Assembly: GCF_014205795.1 (NCBI RefSeq)
Contig: NZ_JACHCN010000004.1
Span: forward strand, 1 to 64,000
Source: Rhodanobacter sp. MP7CTX1
Lineage (GTDB): Bacteria; Pseudomonadota; Gammaproteobacteria; Xanthomonadales; Rhodanobacteraceae
Direction of reading: 5' to 3'
Length of the DNA: 64,000 bases
Positions 42,236-50,958 of the stretch are shown here, piece by piece. Under the pieces are notes generated by a model that saw nothing but the letters and a program-made list of their open reading frames with translations, made no database searches and was not told where the DNA came from. Position numbers and translations under genes: made by a program. The stretch's first letter is position 1. Each line of letters opens with the position of its first letter.

Positions 42236-42849
42236 CCGTTCGCCCTGAGCGTAGGCCCGCAGGGCCGAAGTCGAAGGGTGCGCCTCGAGTGCCCCTTCGA
42301 CTTCGCTGCGCTACGCTCAGGGCGAACGGTAAGGGAGAGGGAGAGGGAGAGGGAGAGGGCCAAACGGAGAGGGAGCAGGAGGAATAATTGAGAGGGAGTG
42401 GAGCGGAGTAAGCGAGAGGGAGTTGAGAGCGCCATGATGTTCACCCCCACCGTTCGCCCTGAGCGTAGGCCCGCAGGGCCGAAGTCGAAGGGTGCGCCTC
42501 GAGTGCCCTTCGACTTCGCTGCGCTACGCTCAGGGCGAACGGAGTGGGAGAGGGATAGGGAGAGGGCCAAGCGGAGAGGGAGCAGGAGGAATAACTGAGA
42601 GGGAGTGGAGCGGAGTAAGCGAGAGGGAGTTGAGAGCGCCATGATGTTCACCCTCACCGTTTGCCCTGAGCGTAGGCCCGCAGGGCCGAAGTCGAAGGGT
42701 GCGCCTCGAGTGCCCCTTCGACTTCGCTGCGCTACGCTCAGGGCGAACGGTAAGGTAGAGGAAGAGGGAGCGAACGGATAGGGAGAGGAGAGGAGAGGAG
42801 AGGAGAGGAGAGGTGCCCTTCCACGCCGCTACTCTCAGGGCGAACGGAG
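42236..42849. repeat. tandem array of REP-like hairpins with purine-rich spacers
   Basis: Three near-identical ~94-bp hairpin units (42236-42329, 42450-42542, 42657-42750), each with arms ccgttcgccctgagcgtagg and its complement around a cctcgag centre, plus a degenerate half unit at 42812-42849. Spacers of about 115 bp are purine-rich (gggaga repeats, then a shared gagagcgccatgatgttcac), giving a 207-214 bp period. A (ggaga)n tract lies at 42782-42812. The 733-bp gap 42159-42891 has no gene. Confidence 0.93.
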
Positions 42850-42891
42850 GATGTCTGTGCTGGTCCCATACAACCCACGGAGATCGACTGC

Positions 42892-43332
42892 ATGAAAAAG
42901 AAACTTTCCGGTCTGGCCATCCTGCTACTCGCCAGCATGCCGGGTATCAGCCTCGCCACCGACAAGATAGTGCACTTCGCCTTCAACAATGCCGTGGTCG
43001 CCGCCACCCAGAGCGGCAAGCTGGATGGCAGCGTCAAGTTCTATCTGGCCGATATCAAGCCGGCCGGCCAGGCCACTGTGCTCAAAACCATCACCATCGA
43101 GAAGAAGACCAACGCGTTCGGCAAGCAGGATCAGGTTTCCTGCGACTGGGCGCTGCAATCTGCGTTGATCAGCCTGCAGGATGACGCGAAGGAGGCGGGC
43201 GCCGATGCCGTCGTCGACATCGTCAGCGACTATGACAACGAGTACCGGGACAACGAGAAGTACGAATGTCATGTCGGCTTCCTGATGTCCGGTGTGGTGC
43301 TGAAAGCCAAGCTGGCCAAGCTGCAGCCTTGA
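42892..43332 (+). CDS. conserved exported protein, YbjQ-like
   Basis: A 146-aa protein with signal peptide MKKKLSGLAILLLASMPGIS..A. The mature domain has NNAVVAATQSGKLDGSVKFY, KTNAFGKQDQVSCDWALQSA and AKEAGADAVVDIVSDYDN, matching exported proteins often mislabelled 'excinuclease ATPase subunit'. They look related to the YbjQ/UPF0145 fold. Two mature cysteines (VSCDW and YECHVG) could pair. Function is unknown. The gene stands alone. Confidence 0.8.
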   Translation: MKKKLSGLAILLLASMPGISLATDKIVHFAFNNAVVAATQSGKLDGSVKFYLADIKPAGQATVLKTITIEKKTNAFGKQDQVSCDWALQSALISLQDDAKEAGADAVVDIVSDYDNEYRDNEKYECHVGFLMSGVVLKAKLAKLQP

Positions 43333-43505
43333 GTTCACAGGGGCTGGCACGGCTCGTCCCACAGCCGTGCCAATGCACCACGTCGAAGCGAACTTCGCAT
43401 CTGCGCTACGATTGATGCCCCAAACCCCGTTCACTGGGGTGAGACCCCTTTCCCCGGGGGCTAGACCCCTTTCAGCGGGGCAGAGTCCCACTACAGGAGT
43501 TCGTG

Positions 43506-44663
43506 ATGCGCCCGTTTCCGCTTGGAGAAGATATCGACCTGTTGCGCGAGACCGTGCACGCGTTTGCGGAGAAGGAGATCGCGCCGCGCGCCGACCTGAT
43601 CGACCGGGAGAACCTGTTTCCGGCCGATCTGTGGCTCAAGTTTGGTGAGATGGGATTGCTCGGCATGACGGTCCCCACGGAGTACGGCGGCACCGGCATG
43701 GGCTTCCTCGCGCACATGGTGGCGATGGAGGAAATCTCGCGCGCCTCCGGCTCGGTCGGCCTGTCCTACGGCGCACATTCCAACCTCGCACTGCAAAATA
43801 TCTTCCACAACGGCAACGAGGCGCAGCGACGCAAATACATCCCGAAGATGTGCTCGGGCGAATACGTCGGCGCGCTGGCGATGAGCGAGCCGGGCGCCGG
43901 CTCCGACGTGGTCGGATCGATGAGCTGCAAGGCCGAAAAGAAGGGCGACGTCTGGGTCGCCAACGGCAGCAAGATGTGGATCACCAACGGTCCCGATGCC
44001 GACGTGCTGCTGGTCTATATGCGCACCGCGCCGCGCGTGGCCGGCAGCCGCTGCATGACTGCCTTCATCGTCGAGAAAGGCATGAAGGGTTTCACCACCG
44101 CGCAGAAACTCGACAAGCTCGGCATGCGCGGCTCGAATACCTGCGAACTGGTGTTCACGGATTGCGAGATCCCGGCCGAGAACATCGTGGGCGAAGTCAA
44201 CGAAGGCGTGCGCGTACTGATGAGCGGGCTCGACACCGAGCGGCTGGTGCTGTCCGGCGGGCCGCTCGGCCTGATGCAGGCAGCACTCGATCTCGCCCTG
44301 CCCTACGTGCGCGAGCGCAAACAATTCAACGCACCGATCGGCACGTTCGGCGTGATGCAGGCGAAGATCGCCGACATGTACACCGCACTGCAGAGCTCGC
44401 GCGGCTTCGCCTACATGGTGGCGCAGCAATTCGACAACAACGTGAAGTCGCGCATCGACCCGGCCGCGTGCCTGCTGAATGCCTCGGTGAACGCAGTGAA
44501 GGTGGCACTGGAAGCGATCCAGGCACTCGGTGGCAACGGCTACATCAACGAGTTTCCGGCCGGCCGCCTGCTGCGCGATGCGAAGCTTTACGAAATCGGC
44601 GCCGGCACCAACGAAATCCGCCGCATGCTGATTGGCCGCGAGTTGTTCCACGGCAAAGCTTGA
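43506..44663 (+). CDS. ivd: isovaleryl-CoA dehydrogenase
   Basis: A 385-aa FAD-dependent acyl-CoA dehydrogenase converting isovaleryl-CoA to 3-methylcrotonyl-CoA in leucine degradation. [17 protein letters not shown] is the FAD-binding signature, [15 protein letters not shown] follows, and the IVD-specific catalytic Glu lies in [20 protein letters not shown] (around residue 244) rather than near the C-terminus. [20 protein letters not shown] ends the fold. ATG 43506 is preferred over the adjacent GTG at 43503; AGGAG lies upstream. MCC beta, the next enzyme, is at 58115-59722. Confidence 0.93.
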   Translation: MRPFPLGEDIDLLRETVHAFAEKEIAPRADLIDRENLFPADLWLKFGEMGLLGMTVPTEYGGTGMGFLAHMVAMEEISRASGSVGLSYGAHSNLALQNIFHNGNEAQRRKYIPKMCSGEYVGALAMSEPGAGSDVVGSMSCKAEKKGDVWVANGSKMWITNGPDADVLLVYMRTAPRVAGSRCMTAFIVEKGMKGFTTAQKLDKLGMRGSNTCELVFTDCEIPAENIVGEVNEGVRVLMSGLDTERLVLSGGPLGLMQAALDLALPYVRERKQFNAPIGTFGVMQAKIADMYTALQSSRGFAYMVAQQFDNNVKSRIDPAACLLNASVNAVKVALEAIQALGGNGYINEFPAGRLLRDAKLYEIGAGTNEIRRMLIGRELFHGKA

Positions 44664-44709
44664 TCCCGTGTCGGTGCGTCAACGCCGTTCCGCCCCGGAT
44701 CGAGTCCGG

Positions 44710-44745
44710 GGCAGGCTCTGAGCGTAGGGCAGCGGAGTCGAAGGA
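44710..44745. repeat. single REP-like half unit
   Basis: gctctgagcgtagggcagcg followed by gagtcgaaggag is one arm of the same family as the 42236-42849 array and the icmF insert. It lies between the ends of two convergent genes. Confidence 0.7.
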
Positions 44746-44771
44746 GATTGGGTAGCTCTTCGAGGGCCGGA

Positions 44772-46859
44772 TCAATACCCCTTGATCGGACTCAATTCCA
44801 ACGTCAACACTTCGAATGGCGCCAGCACGATGCTGCCCGGATGATCCGCGTCCAGCTGCTGAGGTACGTCGCTCCCACCGGTCTTCCAGACATCACGCAC
44901 ACGAAAGCGGCGAGCGGCATCTCTCGGCAATTCCAACTGGCGCTGCAGGTCGAACACCATGGTCTGCGCGCGCGCATCCGGATTGCGCAACGTGATGATG
45001 GACTTCGGTGCGGACCATGCACTCCAGCCATAGACATCCAGGCGACCCGGATCACCGCCGATCCAGTGCGTATCGCGCAAGACATCGGCGTTCGCACGCG
45101 ACCAGCGAGCTGCTTCAGCCAATGTGTCCCAGTCCTGCGTACTCAACAGGGACGGCGTGATGTACATCTCCTGCAACTGCGTTCCGGTGGCAAAGTACGA
45201 ATGCACTTCGTTGGCAAAATCGTGCCCCGGGTCGGTGTTCAGGCGCGTGTTCTTCTGCGCATAGATGATGCCGTGGAGCATCAGCGAATTGATCGGGAAC
45301 AGCGGCCCCTGGATCACGATGTTCTCGTAGGTCTGCTGATCACGATACGTGATCCACTGCTCGCGCTCGGCACCCACCCCGGCATGCCAATCGTCTTCGC
45401 CGCCGCGCCAGATCGAATCGGCATAGCGCAACCAGAACGGCGACGCCCAGGTGCCCGTGGTCAGGTTGATGAAGATGTCCGGCTTGGCCTCGCGGATGTC
45501 GTTGATCAGTTGGATCGCCGCCGCAAAGTCGCTGTCGAAAGCGCTGCCTGGAAACACGCTATCGGCGTTGCCGGTGCCATCGAACTTGAACTGGTTGACG
45601 CCATTCTTGTTCACCAGGTCCATCACTGCGTCATGGAAACGTTGGTAGTACTTCGGACCGGACAGCGCCAGACCGTTATCGATGATCTCGTAACCGCTGG
45701 CCTTGCCGCCGGTCACGCGCTCTTGCTTGGGCGAACTGTAGCCGCCCCACGGTGACAACCACATGCCGGGAGCGGCGCCATACTTCGCCGCCGCCTTGTC
45801 CAGTGGCACGAAGCCTCGCGGAAAATCCTTGCTGAAATGCCAGCTACCGCTGCGATCGTCCCAGCCGTCATCAAACAGGAACGAATCCAGCTTCACGCCA
45901 CGCTTGACGCTGAGCTCCTCACCGAAGGTGTTGATGCGATCGAGTGCCTGCGCTTCATCGTACGGTGTGAAGTAGCCGATGTCGTACCACGAGTTGTAGT
46001 GCAGGAACGGTCGATACGGATGCGCCCGCTCGCGCTCGACATAGCTGGCGAAATCGCGACGCAGCTGACCTTCGCGCACGACGCCAATCACCGCCGAATA
46101 GGTGATCGACTGGTCTTTGCGCAGCGGCAGGCTGCGGGCCATGGTCAGTGCCACATGCTTGCCACGCACTTCGCTGTCGGACAGCGGATCCTCGAAGCCC
46201 ATGTACATCTGCCCGGCAACGACCGGCGAGCCTTTCACAGTGCCATCCACAGCAGCGCTCGCTGCTTCGGCCGGCAGCAGAGAGACGCTGGTGATGCGCT
46301 CGTCCTGCTTGAGCGCGGTGATCGTCACCACTTCACGCAGATAGGTTGAGCCCTCGCGTTGTACCAGCCGCCACTCGATACGGAAACGACCCTCCGCATC
46401 AACGAAACTTGCATCGATGTCCTGCCCTGGAAGGCGTTCGGCCAGGCGTGACGCCCCCGCATTGACCGGTAGCGCCTGCTGACGCGGAGATGCGAGCAAA
46501 GTCATGTCGCCCGCACCGATCGTGTGGCCGTCTGCCAGGCTCAGCATGAATAATGTCCTGATCGTCAGCGACTGGCTGCCGTCGGGAGTGGCGATCGTCA
46601 TGCCATCCAGGTGATCGCCCGTCACTTTCCAGTGGGCGCCGATCGCAGCATTTCCGAAGCTTGCCTGGCCCGCCCGATCCACGAATGTCGGCGCGCCGGG
46701 CCTGGCGATGCCTGCGTCGTCCGCGTGGGCCACACCACCGCACGCAAACAGCGCGCACAGCACGCCAGCGGCAAGACGCGCAGCAAGCACGGCACTGTGC
46801 GGGGCGCGATCACCGGAACGATGAGCCACGCCCGGCTTGTTGAAGTATGTGCAAGACAT
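44772..46859 (-). CDS. exported clan GH-D-like alpha-galactosidase / alpha-N-acetylgalactosaminidase-like glycosidase
   Basis: A 695-aa protein with a signal peptide (AARLAAGVLCALFACGGVAHA). A beta-rich N-terminal domain is followed by a TIM barrel containing HYNSWYDIGYFTPYDEAQA, LDSFLFDDGWDD, GMWLSPWGGYSSPK, NQFKFDGTGNADS (KxD, likely nucleophile) and SIWRGGEDDWHAG (likely acid/base region). This arrangement recalls GH36/GH27 enzymes, which include alpha-N-acetylgalactosaminidases. The gene ends a minus-strand operon with two sugar kinases and an AgaS-like protein, so a GalNAc-releasing role is inferred. ATG at 46859 is used; 46886 is an alternative. Confidence 0.75.
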   Translation of the reverse strand: MSCTYFNKPGVAHRSGDRAPHSAVLAARLAAGVLCALFACGGVAHADDAGIARPGAPTFVDRAGQASFGNAAIGAHWKVTGDHLDGMTIATPDGSQSLTIRTLFMLSLADGHTIGAGDMTLLASPRQQALPVNAGASRLAERLPGQDIDASFVDAEGRFRIEWRLVQREGSTYLREVVTITALKQDERITSVSLLPAEAASAAVDGTVKGSPVVAGQMYMGFEDPLSDSEVRGKHVALTMARSLPLRKDQSITYSAVIGVVREGQLRRDFASYVERERAHPYRPFLHYNSWYDIGYFTPYDEAQALDRINTFGEELSVKRGVKLDSFLFDDGWDDRSGSWHFSKDFPRGFVPLDKAAAKYGAAPGMWLSPWGGYSSPKQERVTGGKASGYEIIDNGLALSGPKYYQRFHDAVMDLVNKNGVNQFKFDGTGNADSVFPGSAFDSDFAAAIQLINDIREAKPDIFINLTTGTWASPFWLRYADSIWRGGEDDWHAGVGAEREQWITYRDQQTYENIVIQGPLFPINSLMLHGIIYAQKNTRLNTDPGHDFANEVHSYFATGTQLQEMYITPSLLSTQDWDTLAEAARWSRANADVLRDTHWIGGDPGRLDVYGWSAWSAPKSIITLRNPDARAQTMVFDLQRQLELPRDAARRFRVRDVWKTGGSDVPQQLDADHPGSIVLAPFEVLTLELSPIKGY

Positions 46860-46911
46860 CTCTACACCTATGTTGTGATTTGCCATCCGCAGCCCGTTGC
46901 CCATCCGCACC

Positions 46912-47841
46912 TCAAGCCAGGCGGTGCACTCGAACCTGAGAGAGCAACGCCGCAACCGCCGGCCGTTCGGCGAAACCGGTTTCCTCACCCTGCGCATTGG
47001 CCGCACCGCATGCCGCGCCCAATCGCAAGGTCTCCTCCAATGTCATGCCTCGCACCATGCCTACCGCCATGCCGGCCAGCAGGCAGTCACCCGAACCCAC
47101 CGCATTGCGGATCGGCGCAAGCTCGATGGCGGCGTGCCAGACACCTCTCGCATCGGCAGCAACTGCCCCCATCGCACCCATCGTTACTACCGGCATCTCT
47201 ACGCCACGGACGGCCAATTCGCGCGCGGCACTGGCGGCCGCTGCGAGGTCGTCGATCGGACGCCCGAGCAGCTCGGCGACCTCGTCGCGATTGGGCTTGA
47301 CCATAAAGGGCTGGGCCTGCAGCGCTTGTCGCAGCAGCTCACCGCTGGCATCGACCAGACAGCGCTTGCCCGCATCACGCACATAGGTCGCCATCTCGGC
47401 ATATGTAGTAGGCGGAAATCCGCGCGGCAGGCTGCCGGAGAGAATCACCAATTCACTGTCATCGACACTGCGGCGAAAGGCCCGCAGCAGAGCTTCGCGC
47501 TGTTCCTCGTTCAGCAGCGGCCCCTGTCCCAGGACTTCAGTGACCTGTCCCGTCGCATCACGCAGCGCGATGCAGGTGCGCAGGCTGTCGGCGATCTCGA
47601 TGCCATGGAACAGCACACCGCGTTCGCTCAGTCGCCGACCAATCAGGTTGCGATGGGCCGAATCGACCAGGCCAACCAACTGCACACGCTCGCCCAGCGC
47701 GGCGATGGTTTGCGCGACGTGCAGTCCTTTGCCTCCGGGGCATACCTGTTCGTCGAGTGAGCGACTGACTTTGCCAAGACCCAGCGTGTCCAGCCGGATG
47801 AAACGATCGATCGCGGTGTTGAAGCCGACGACGCTGATCAC
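46912..47841 (-). CDS. 1-phosphofructokinase/tagatose-6-phosphate kinase-family sugar kinase
   Basis: A 309-aa PfkB-family kinase of the FruK/LacC subgroup. ISVVGFNTAIDRFIRLDTL and CPGGKGLHVAQTIAALGE are the N-terminal signature, MVKPNRDEVAELLGR the middle block, and NAVGSGDCLLAGMAVGM holds the catalytic Asp and anion hole (GSGD). In this operon it would phosphorylate tagatose-6-phosphate. GTG at 47841 overlaps the upstream kinase stop (GTGA). Confidence 0.85.
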   Translation of the reverse strand: MISVVGFNTAIDRFIRLDTLGLGKVSRSLDEQVCPGGKGLHVAQTIAALGERVQLVGLVDSAHRNLIGRRLSERGVLFHGIEIADSLRTCIALRDATGQVTEVLGQGPLLNEEQREALLRAFRRSVDDSELVILSGSLPRGFPPTTYAEMATYVRDAGKRCLVDASGELLRQALQAQPFMVKPNRDEVAELLGRPIDDLAAAASAARELAVRGVEMPVVTMGAMGAVAADARGVWHAAIELAPIRNAVGSGDCLLAGMAVGMVRGMTLEETLRLGAACGAANAQGEETGFAERPAVAALLSQVRVHRLA

Positions 47842-48761
47842 GGAGTGCCCGCCAGCAAAGCCTGCACTTCTGCAGCGTGAGGCTGCCCCGTGGTACCACC
47901 GATACCGCGCGTGGACAGGCTGCCGCAGGCACTTCCCCAGCGCAGGCAATCGCGCAGCGATGAGCGGCGCAACCACGCATGCAGAAAACCGGCATCGAAT
48001 GAGTCGCCGGCACCCGTGCTGTCCTTCAGGTCGACCGCAAAGGCAGGCATCTCGAGCAGGCGTCCATCGTCCAGGCTGGCGCAACCTGATTGCCCCCGTT
48101 TCACTACCGTTTGCGTATGGCCGTTCTCCAGCGCACGAAGACCATCAAGCAATCCTTCGCGCCCGGTGATGGCGGCCAGCTCGAGCTGGTTGGGAAGAAA
48201 CAGATCGACCTCGCCGAGCACATCGAGCAGATCGGGAGCCCACGCCTGCTCAGGATCGAAGCCGGGGTCGAGCGAAGTACTCAGGCCGGCGGCACGCGCA
48301 CGCGCGAACAACTTGCCGCAGTCCGCACGCAGCGCCCGCTGCAGGTAATAGGAGGAAATATGCAGGTGATCGGCTCTGGCCAGCAGCGCGTCGTCCACCT
48401 CGTCCGCACGCAGCGCAGCGATCGCGCCGGCGAAAGTCACCAGCGCACGGTCCTGCGGTGTCGAAAGTGAAACAGTGACGCCGGTGCGCAGCTCGGCATC
48501 AGGGTGCACCGAGGTCATGTCGATCCCGGCATTGCGCAATACTTCGAGACAGTAGCTGCCCCATTCGTCGGCGCCGAGCTTGCCGTGGAAAGAGACTGGG
48601 TTATCCAGCCGCGCCAGCCCCATCGCACAGATCATCGACGAACTGCCGGCCGTCATGATGAAGTCCTCGGCGAGCACCTCGCGGCCGGGTGTTGGCAGTG
48701 CCTGGCAATTCTTGAAGACCAGATCGACGTTGATTTCGCCGACGACCAGAATGCGCCTCAC
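47838..48761 (-). CDS. PfkB-family carbohydrate kinase, ribokinase-like
   Basis: A 307-aa ribokinase-fold kinase. RRILVVGEINVDLVFKNC, a glycine-poor substrate loop (EDFIMTAGSSSMICAMGLAR), LFLPNQLELAAITG and DSTGAGDSFDAGFLHAWLRR (GAGD catalytic motif). Its substrate is uncertain; with an AgaS partner and a GalNAc-type glycosidase, a first phosphorylation of galactosamine or GalNAc is possible. GTG at 48761 overlaps the agaS-like stop (GTGA), and its own stop overlaps the next kinase. Confidence 0.85.
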   Translation of the reverse strand: MRRILVVGEINVDLVFKNCQALPTPGREVLAEDFIMTAGSSSMICAMGLARLDNPVSFHGKLGADEWGSYCLEVLRNAGIDMTSVHPDAELRTGVTVSLSTPQDRALVTFAGAIAALRADEVDDALLARADHLHISSYYLQRALRADCGKLFARARAAGLSTSLDPGFDPEQAWAPDLLDVLGEVDLFLPNQLELAAITGREGLLDGLRALENGHTQTVVKRGQSGCASLDDGRLLEMPAFAVDLKDSTGAGDSFDAGFLHAWLRRSSLRDCLRWGSACGSLSTRGIGGTTGQPHAAEVQALLAGTP

Positions 48762-49957
48762 GCCCCCTCCTGATGCATCGGAAAATGCTCGACCACGCGC
48801 GTGAGCACTCCCTGCGAAGGCGTGTCCGGTTTGCCGCCAAGTTCCAGGCAACGGAAAAACGCGAGCAGTTGTCCCACGGCCACATCGGCCAGCAGCGGCA
48901 GCGCATCGTCGATTGCGCCCAGACCCGGCAGCTCGACCGGAACATCGTGAGGACCCAGCACCTCGCTCGCGATGCCCTCGCCCACCAGCACGCGGGTCAT
49001 GCCCAGCTGCTTGCGCGACAGTTCGCGCAACAGGTCGTATTCGTAGGCGCGCACCGCCGGATCCGGCGACAGGAAACCGACCACCAGGGTCTTGTCATCG
49101 AGGCTGGACATCGGCCCATGGCGCAGACCGAGATAGGTTTCGGCCATCGTGACCACGGCGCCACCGGTCATCTCCAACATTTTCAGCGCTGACTCGTGAG
49201 CTGCGCCAAGCGCACCGCCGCTGCCCAGATAGACCACGGCGGAAAAGTCGCTGCGGGCGATTGTCGCGAGTGCGTCGGCCTGTTCGTCGAAGACGCGCTG
49301 GACATTCCGCGCCAGCTGACTCACGGCCGACGTGATGTCGTCACCCTCGCGCTGGACCAGCCCCGCACCAGCCAGCAGCAGATTGGTGAAGCTGCTGGTC
49401 ATGACCAGGCTGCGGTCATTGGTCCGCTCGTCGAGCACCAGCACAGTCACGCGCGGATCGTCGCGATAGCTGGTGGCGAGTTTGCCGTTGGCATTGCAGG
49501 TAATGACGAGATGGCGATAGTCGGGGGCGTCGGCCAGCAGCCGGCTCACCACGCCACAGCTTTCCGGGCTGTCGCCCGAACGCGCCAGCGAAATCAGCAA
49601 ACCTGCACCCGCTGGTAGCACACTGCGCCAATGCGTGAGCAAGGTGCCGGCGGCGATGGCTTGCGTCGGCACACCCAGCCCGAGCTGCAGACCGGGCGCA
49701 AGGCATTCGCCGATGTACATCGAGCTCCCGGAGCCGGTCAGCACGATATGGTCAGGCAGCGGAGTCAGCGCGGCCTGCAGCTGCTGCTGCACCTGCGGGT
49801 CGCGCAGAAGATCGGCGGTGCCGGCCCAGGTCACCGGTTGTTGCAGAATCTCGCGCAAGGTGTCGGCATAGCCGCGCTCTTGCTGCTGCGCCGGCGGAAA
49901 CGCAAGCAGCTCCCGGAGCCCGATCGAATCTTTCGTTTTCTTGTTTATTGTTGACAT
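48758..49957 (-). CDS. agaS: AgaS-like SIS-domain sugar isomerase/deaminase
   Basis: A 399-aa protein with two SIS domains: VLTGSGSSMYIGECLAPGLQ, LLISLARSGDSPESCGVV, then VYLGSGGALGAAHESALKML and MAETYLGLRHGPMSSLDD. AgaS family enzymes convert galactosamine-6-phosphate to tagatose-6-phosphate and ammonia. It is first in the minus-strand operon and is divergent from the aldolase, with only 57 bp between the starts. The symbol is based on family and context, not on a proven reaction here. Confidence 0.82.
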   Translation of the reverse strand: MSTINKKTKDSIGLRELLAFPPAQQQERGYADTLREILQQPVTWAGTADLLRDPQVQQQLQAALTPLPDHIVLTGSGSSMYIGECLAPGLQLGLGVPTQAIAAGTLLTHWRSVLPAGAGLLISLARSGDSPESCGVVSRLLADAPDYRHLVITCNANGKLATSYRDDPRVTVLVLDERTNDRSLVMTSSFTNLLLAGAGLVQREGDDITSAVSQLARNVQRVFDEQADALATIARSDFSAVVYLGSGGALGAAHESALKMLEMTGGAVVTMAETYLGLRHGPMSSLDDKTLVVGFLSPDPAVRAYEYDLLRELSRKQLGMTRVLVGEGIASEVLGPHDVPVELPGLGAIDDALPLLADVAVGQLLAFFRCLELGGKPDTPSQGVLTRVVEHFPMHQEGA

Positions 49958-50014
49958 TTTGCCAGATACAATCGAATGTGAAAGCGCTTAACTCATGAAC
50001 CGAGAGTATTCGAA
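49958..50014. promoter_or_regulatory. compact divergent promoter of the sugar cluster
   Basis: The 57 bp between the agaS-like and aldolase starts is AT-rich. It contains tcgaatgtgaaagcgc and attcgaaatgaaac, two related GAAA-bearing motifs that could be half-sites for the cluster's DeoR-family regulator. Both operons must be driven from here, so shared control is likely. The operator assignment is inference. Confidence 0.45.
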
Positions 50015-50932
50015 ATGAAACAAAACTTACAAGAGGTTTCGAACAGCGGCAGCCCACTTTCGCGGCTAACCCTGTCCCATGGCAAGCGCACCCGCCTGTG
50101 GCGGCTGATTTACGGCCATGGTCCGCGCAACGGCAGCCTGCTGGTGTTGCCACTCGATCAGGGGCTGGAGCATGGGCCGACGGATTTCTTTCCGAATCCG
50201 CCGGCAGTCGATCCGGAGTATCAGTTCCGCCTTGCCGTCGAAGGCAATTTTTCGGCGATCGCGCTAGGCATCGGCCTCGCTGAAAAATACATGGGTGAAT
50301 ACTGCGGGCGCATACCGCTGATCCTCAAGCTCAACGGCAAGACCAACATCCCCAGCGATGCCGACGCCACCTCGCCGCTGTTCGCCTCGGTCGAGGATGC
50401 GGTGCGCCTCGGTGCCGATGCGGTGGGTTACACCATGTATGTGGGCTCGCCACGCCAGCACGATGAGTTCCGCCAGTTCGAGAGAGTACGCCAGGATTGC
50501 GAACGCTACGGCATGCCATTGGTACTCTGGTCGTATCCGCGTGGCAGCGCTGTCAACGCCAAGGGCGGTACCAATACCCTGTATGCGCAGGATTATGCCG
50601 CGCGAGTCGCGTTGGAGCTGGGCGCCGACATCGTCAAGTTGCACGAACCCAATGACAGCACGACCAACGTACCGGCGCCGTACAACCAACTGCAGGAAGA
50701 TGCCGCTGCCCGCTGCGCACGCGTGGTGCGCTCGGCCGGTCGCACCATGGTGCTGTTTTCAGGTGGCGTGAAGGATGACGACGACGACGCTGTGCTGCGT
50801 CAGGTCGAGTTCTATATGCAATCCGGTGCCAGCGGCGTGATGTTCGGCCGCAACATGTGGCTGCGTCCGTATGAACAGGCTCTGGCACTTACCCGTGCCG
50901 TGCATACCATCATGGCCAAATATCCTCGCTGA
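50015..50932 (+). CDS. class I (DhnA/FbaB-type) ketose-bisphosphate aldolase
   Basis: A 305-aa aldolase of the DeoC/FbaB/LacD class. LLVLPLDQGLEHGPTDFF is the FbaB hallmark, LILKLNGKTNI and ADAVGYTMYVGSPRQHD follow, and GADIVKLHEPND holds the Schiff-base Lys. FSGGVKDDDDD and SGASGVMFGRNMWLRPYEQA bind phosphate. In this cluster the natural substrate is probably tagatose-1,6-bisphosphate, split to dihydroxyacetone phosphate and glyceraldehyde-3-phosphate. It heads the plus-strand operon. Confidence 0.88.
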   Translation: MKQNLQEVSNSGSPLSRLTLSHGKRTRLWRLIYGHGPRNGSLLVLPLDQGLEHGPTDFFPNPPAVDPEYQFRLAVEGNFSAIALGIGLAEKYMGEYCGRIPLILKLNGKTNIPSDADATSPLFASVEDAVRLGADAVGYTMYVGSPRQHDEFRQFERVRQDCERYGMPLVLWSYPRGSAVNAKGGTNTLYAQDYAARVALELGADIVKLHEPNDSTTNVPAPYNQLQEDAAARCARVVRSAGRTMVLFSGGVKDDDDDAVLRQVEFYMQSGASGVMFGRNMWLRPYEQALALTRAVHTIMAKYPR

Positions 50933-50958
50933 TTGCCCTATCCGACACAGGCCGTCCG

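Noticed and set aside
42236-42849. CRISPR array
   Set aside because: Repeats are ~94-bp hairpins with spacers that are themselves nearly identical; no cas genes are near.
43333-43505. Possible riboswitch before isovaleryl-CoA dehydrogenase (repeated ggggtgagacccctttcccc-like motifs)
   Set aside because: Short GC repeats can pair, but no known riboswitch pattern is recognisable and the gene has an ordinary RBS.
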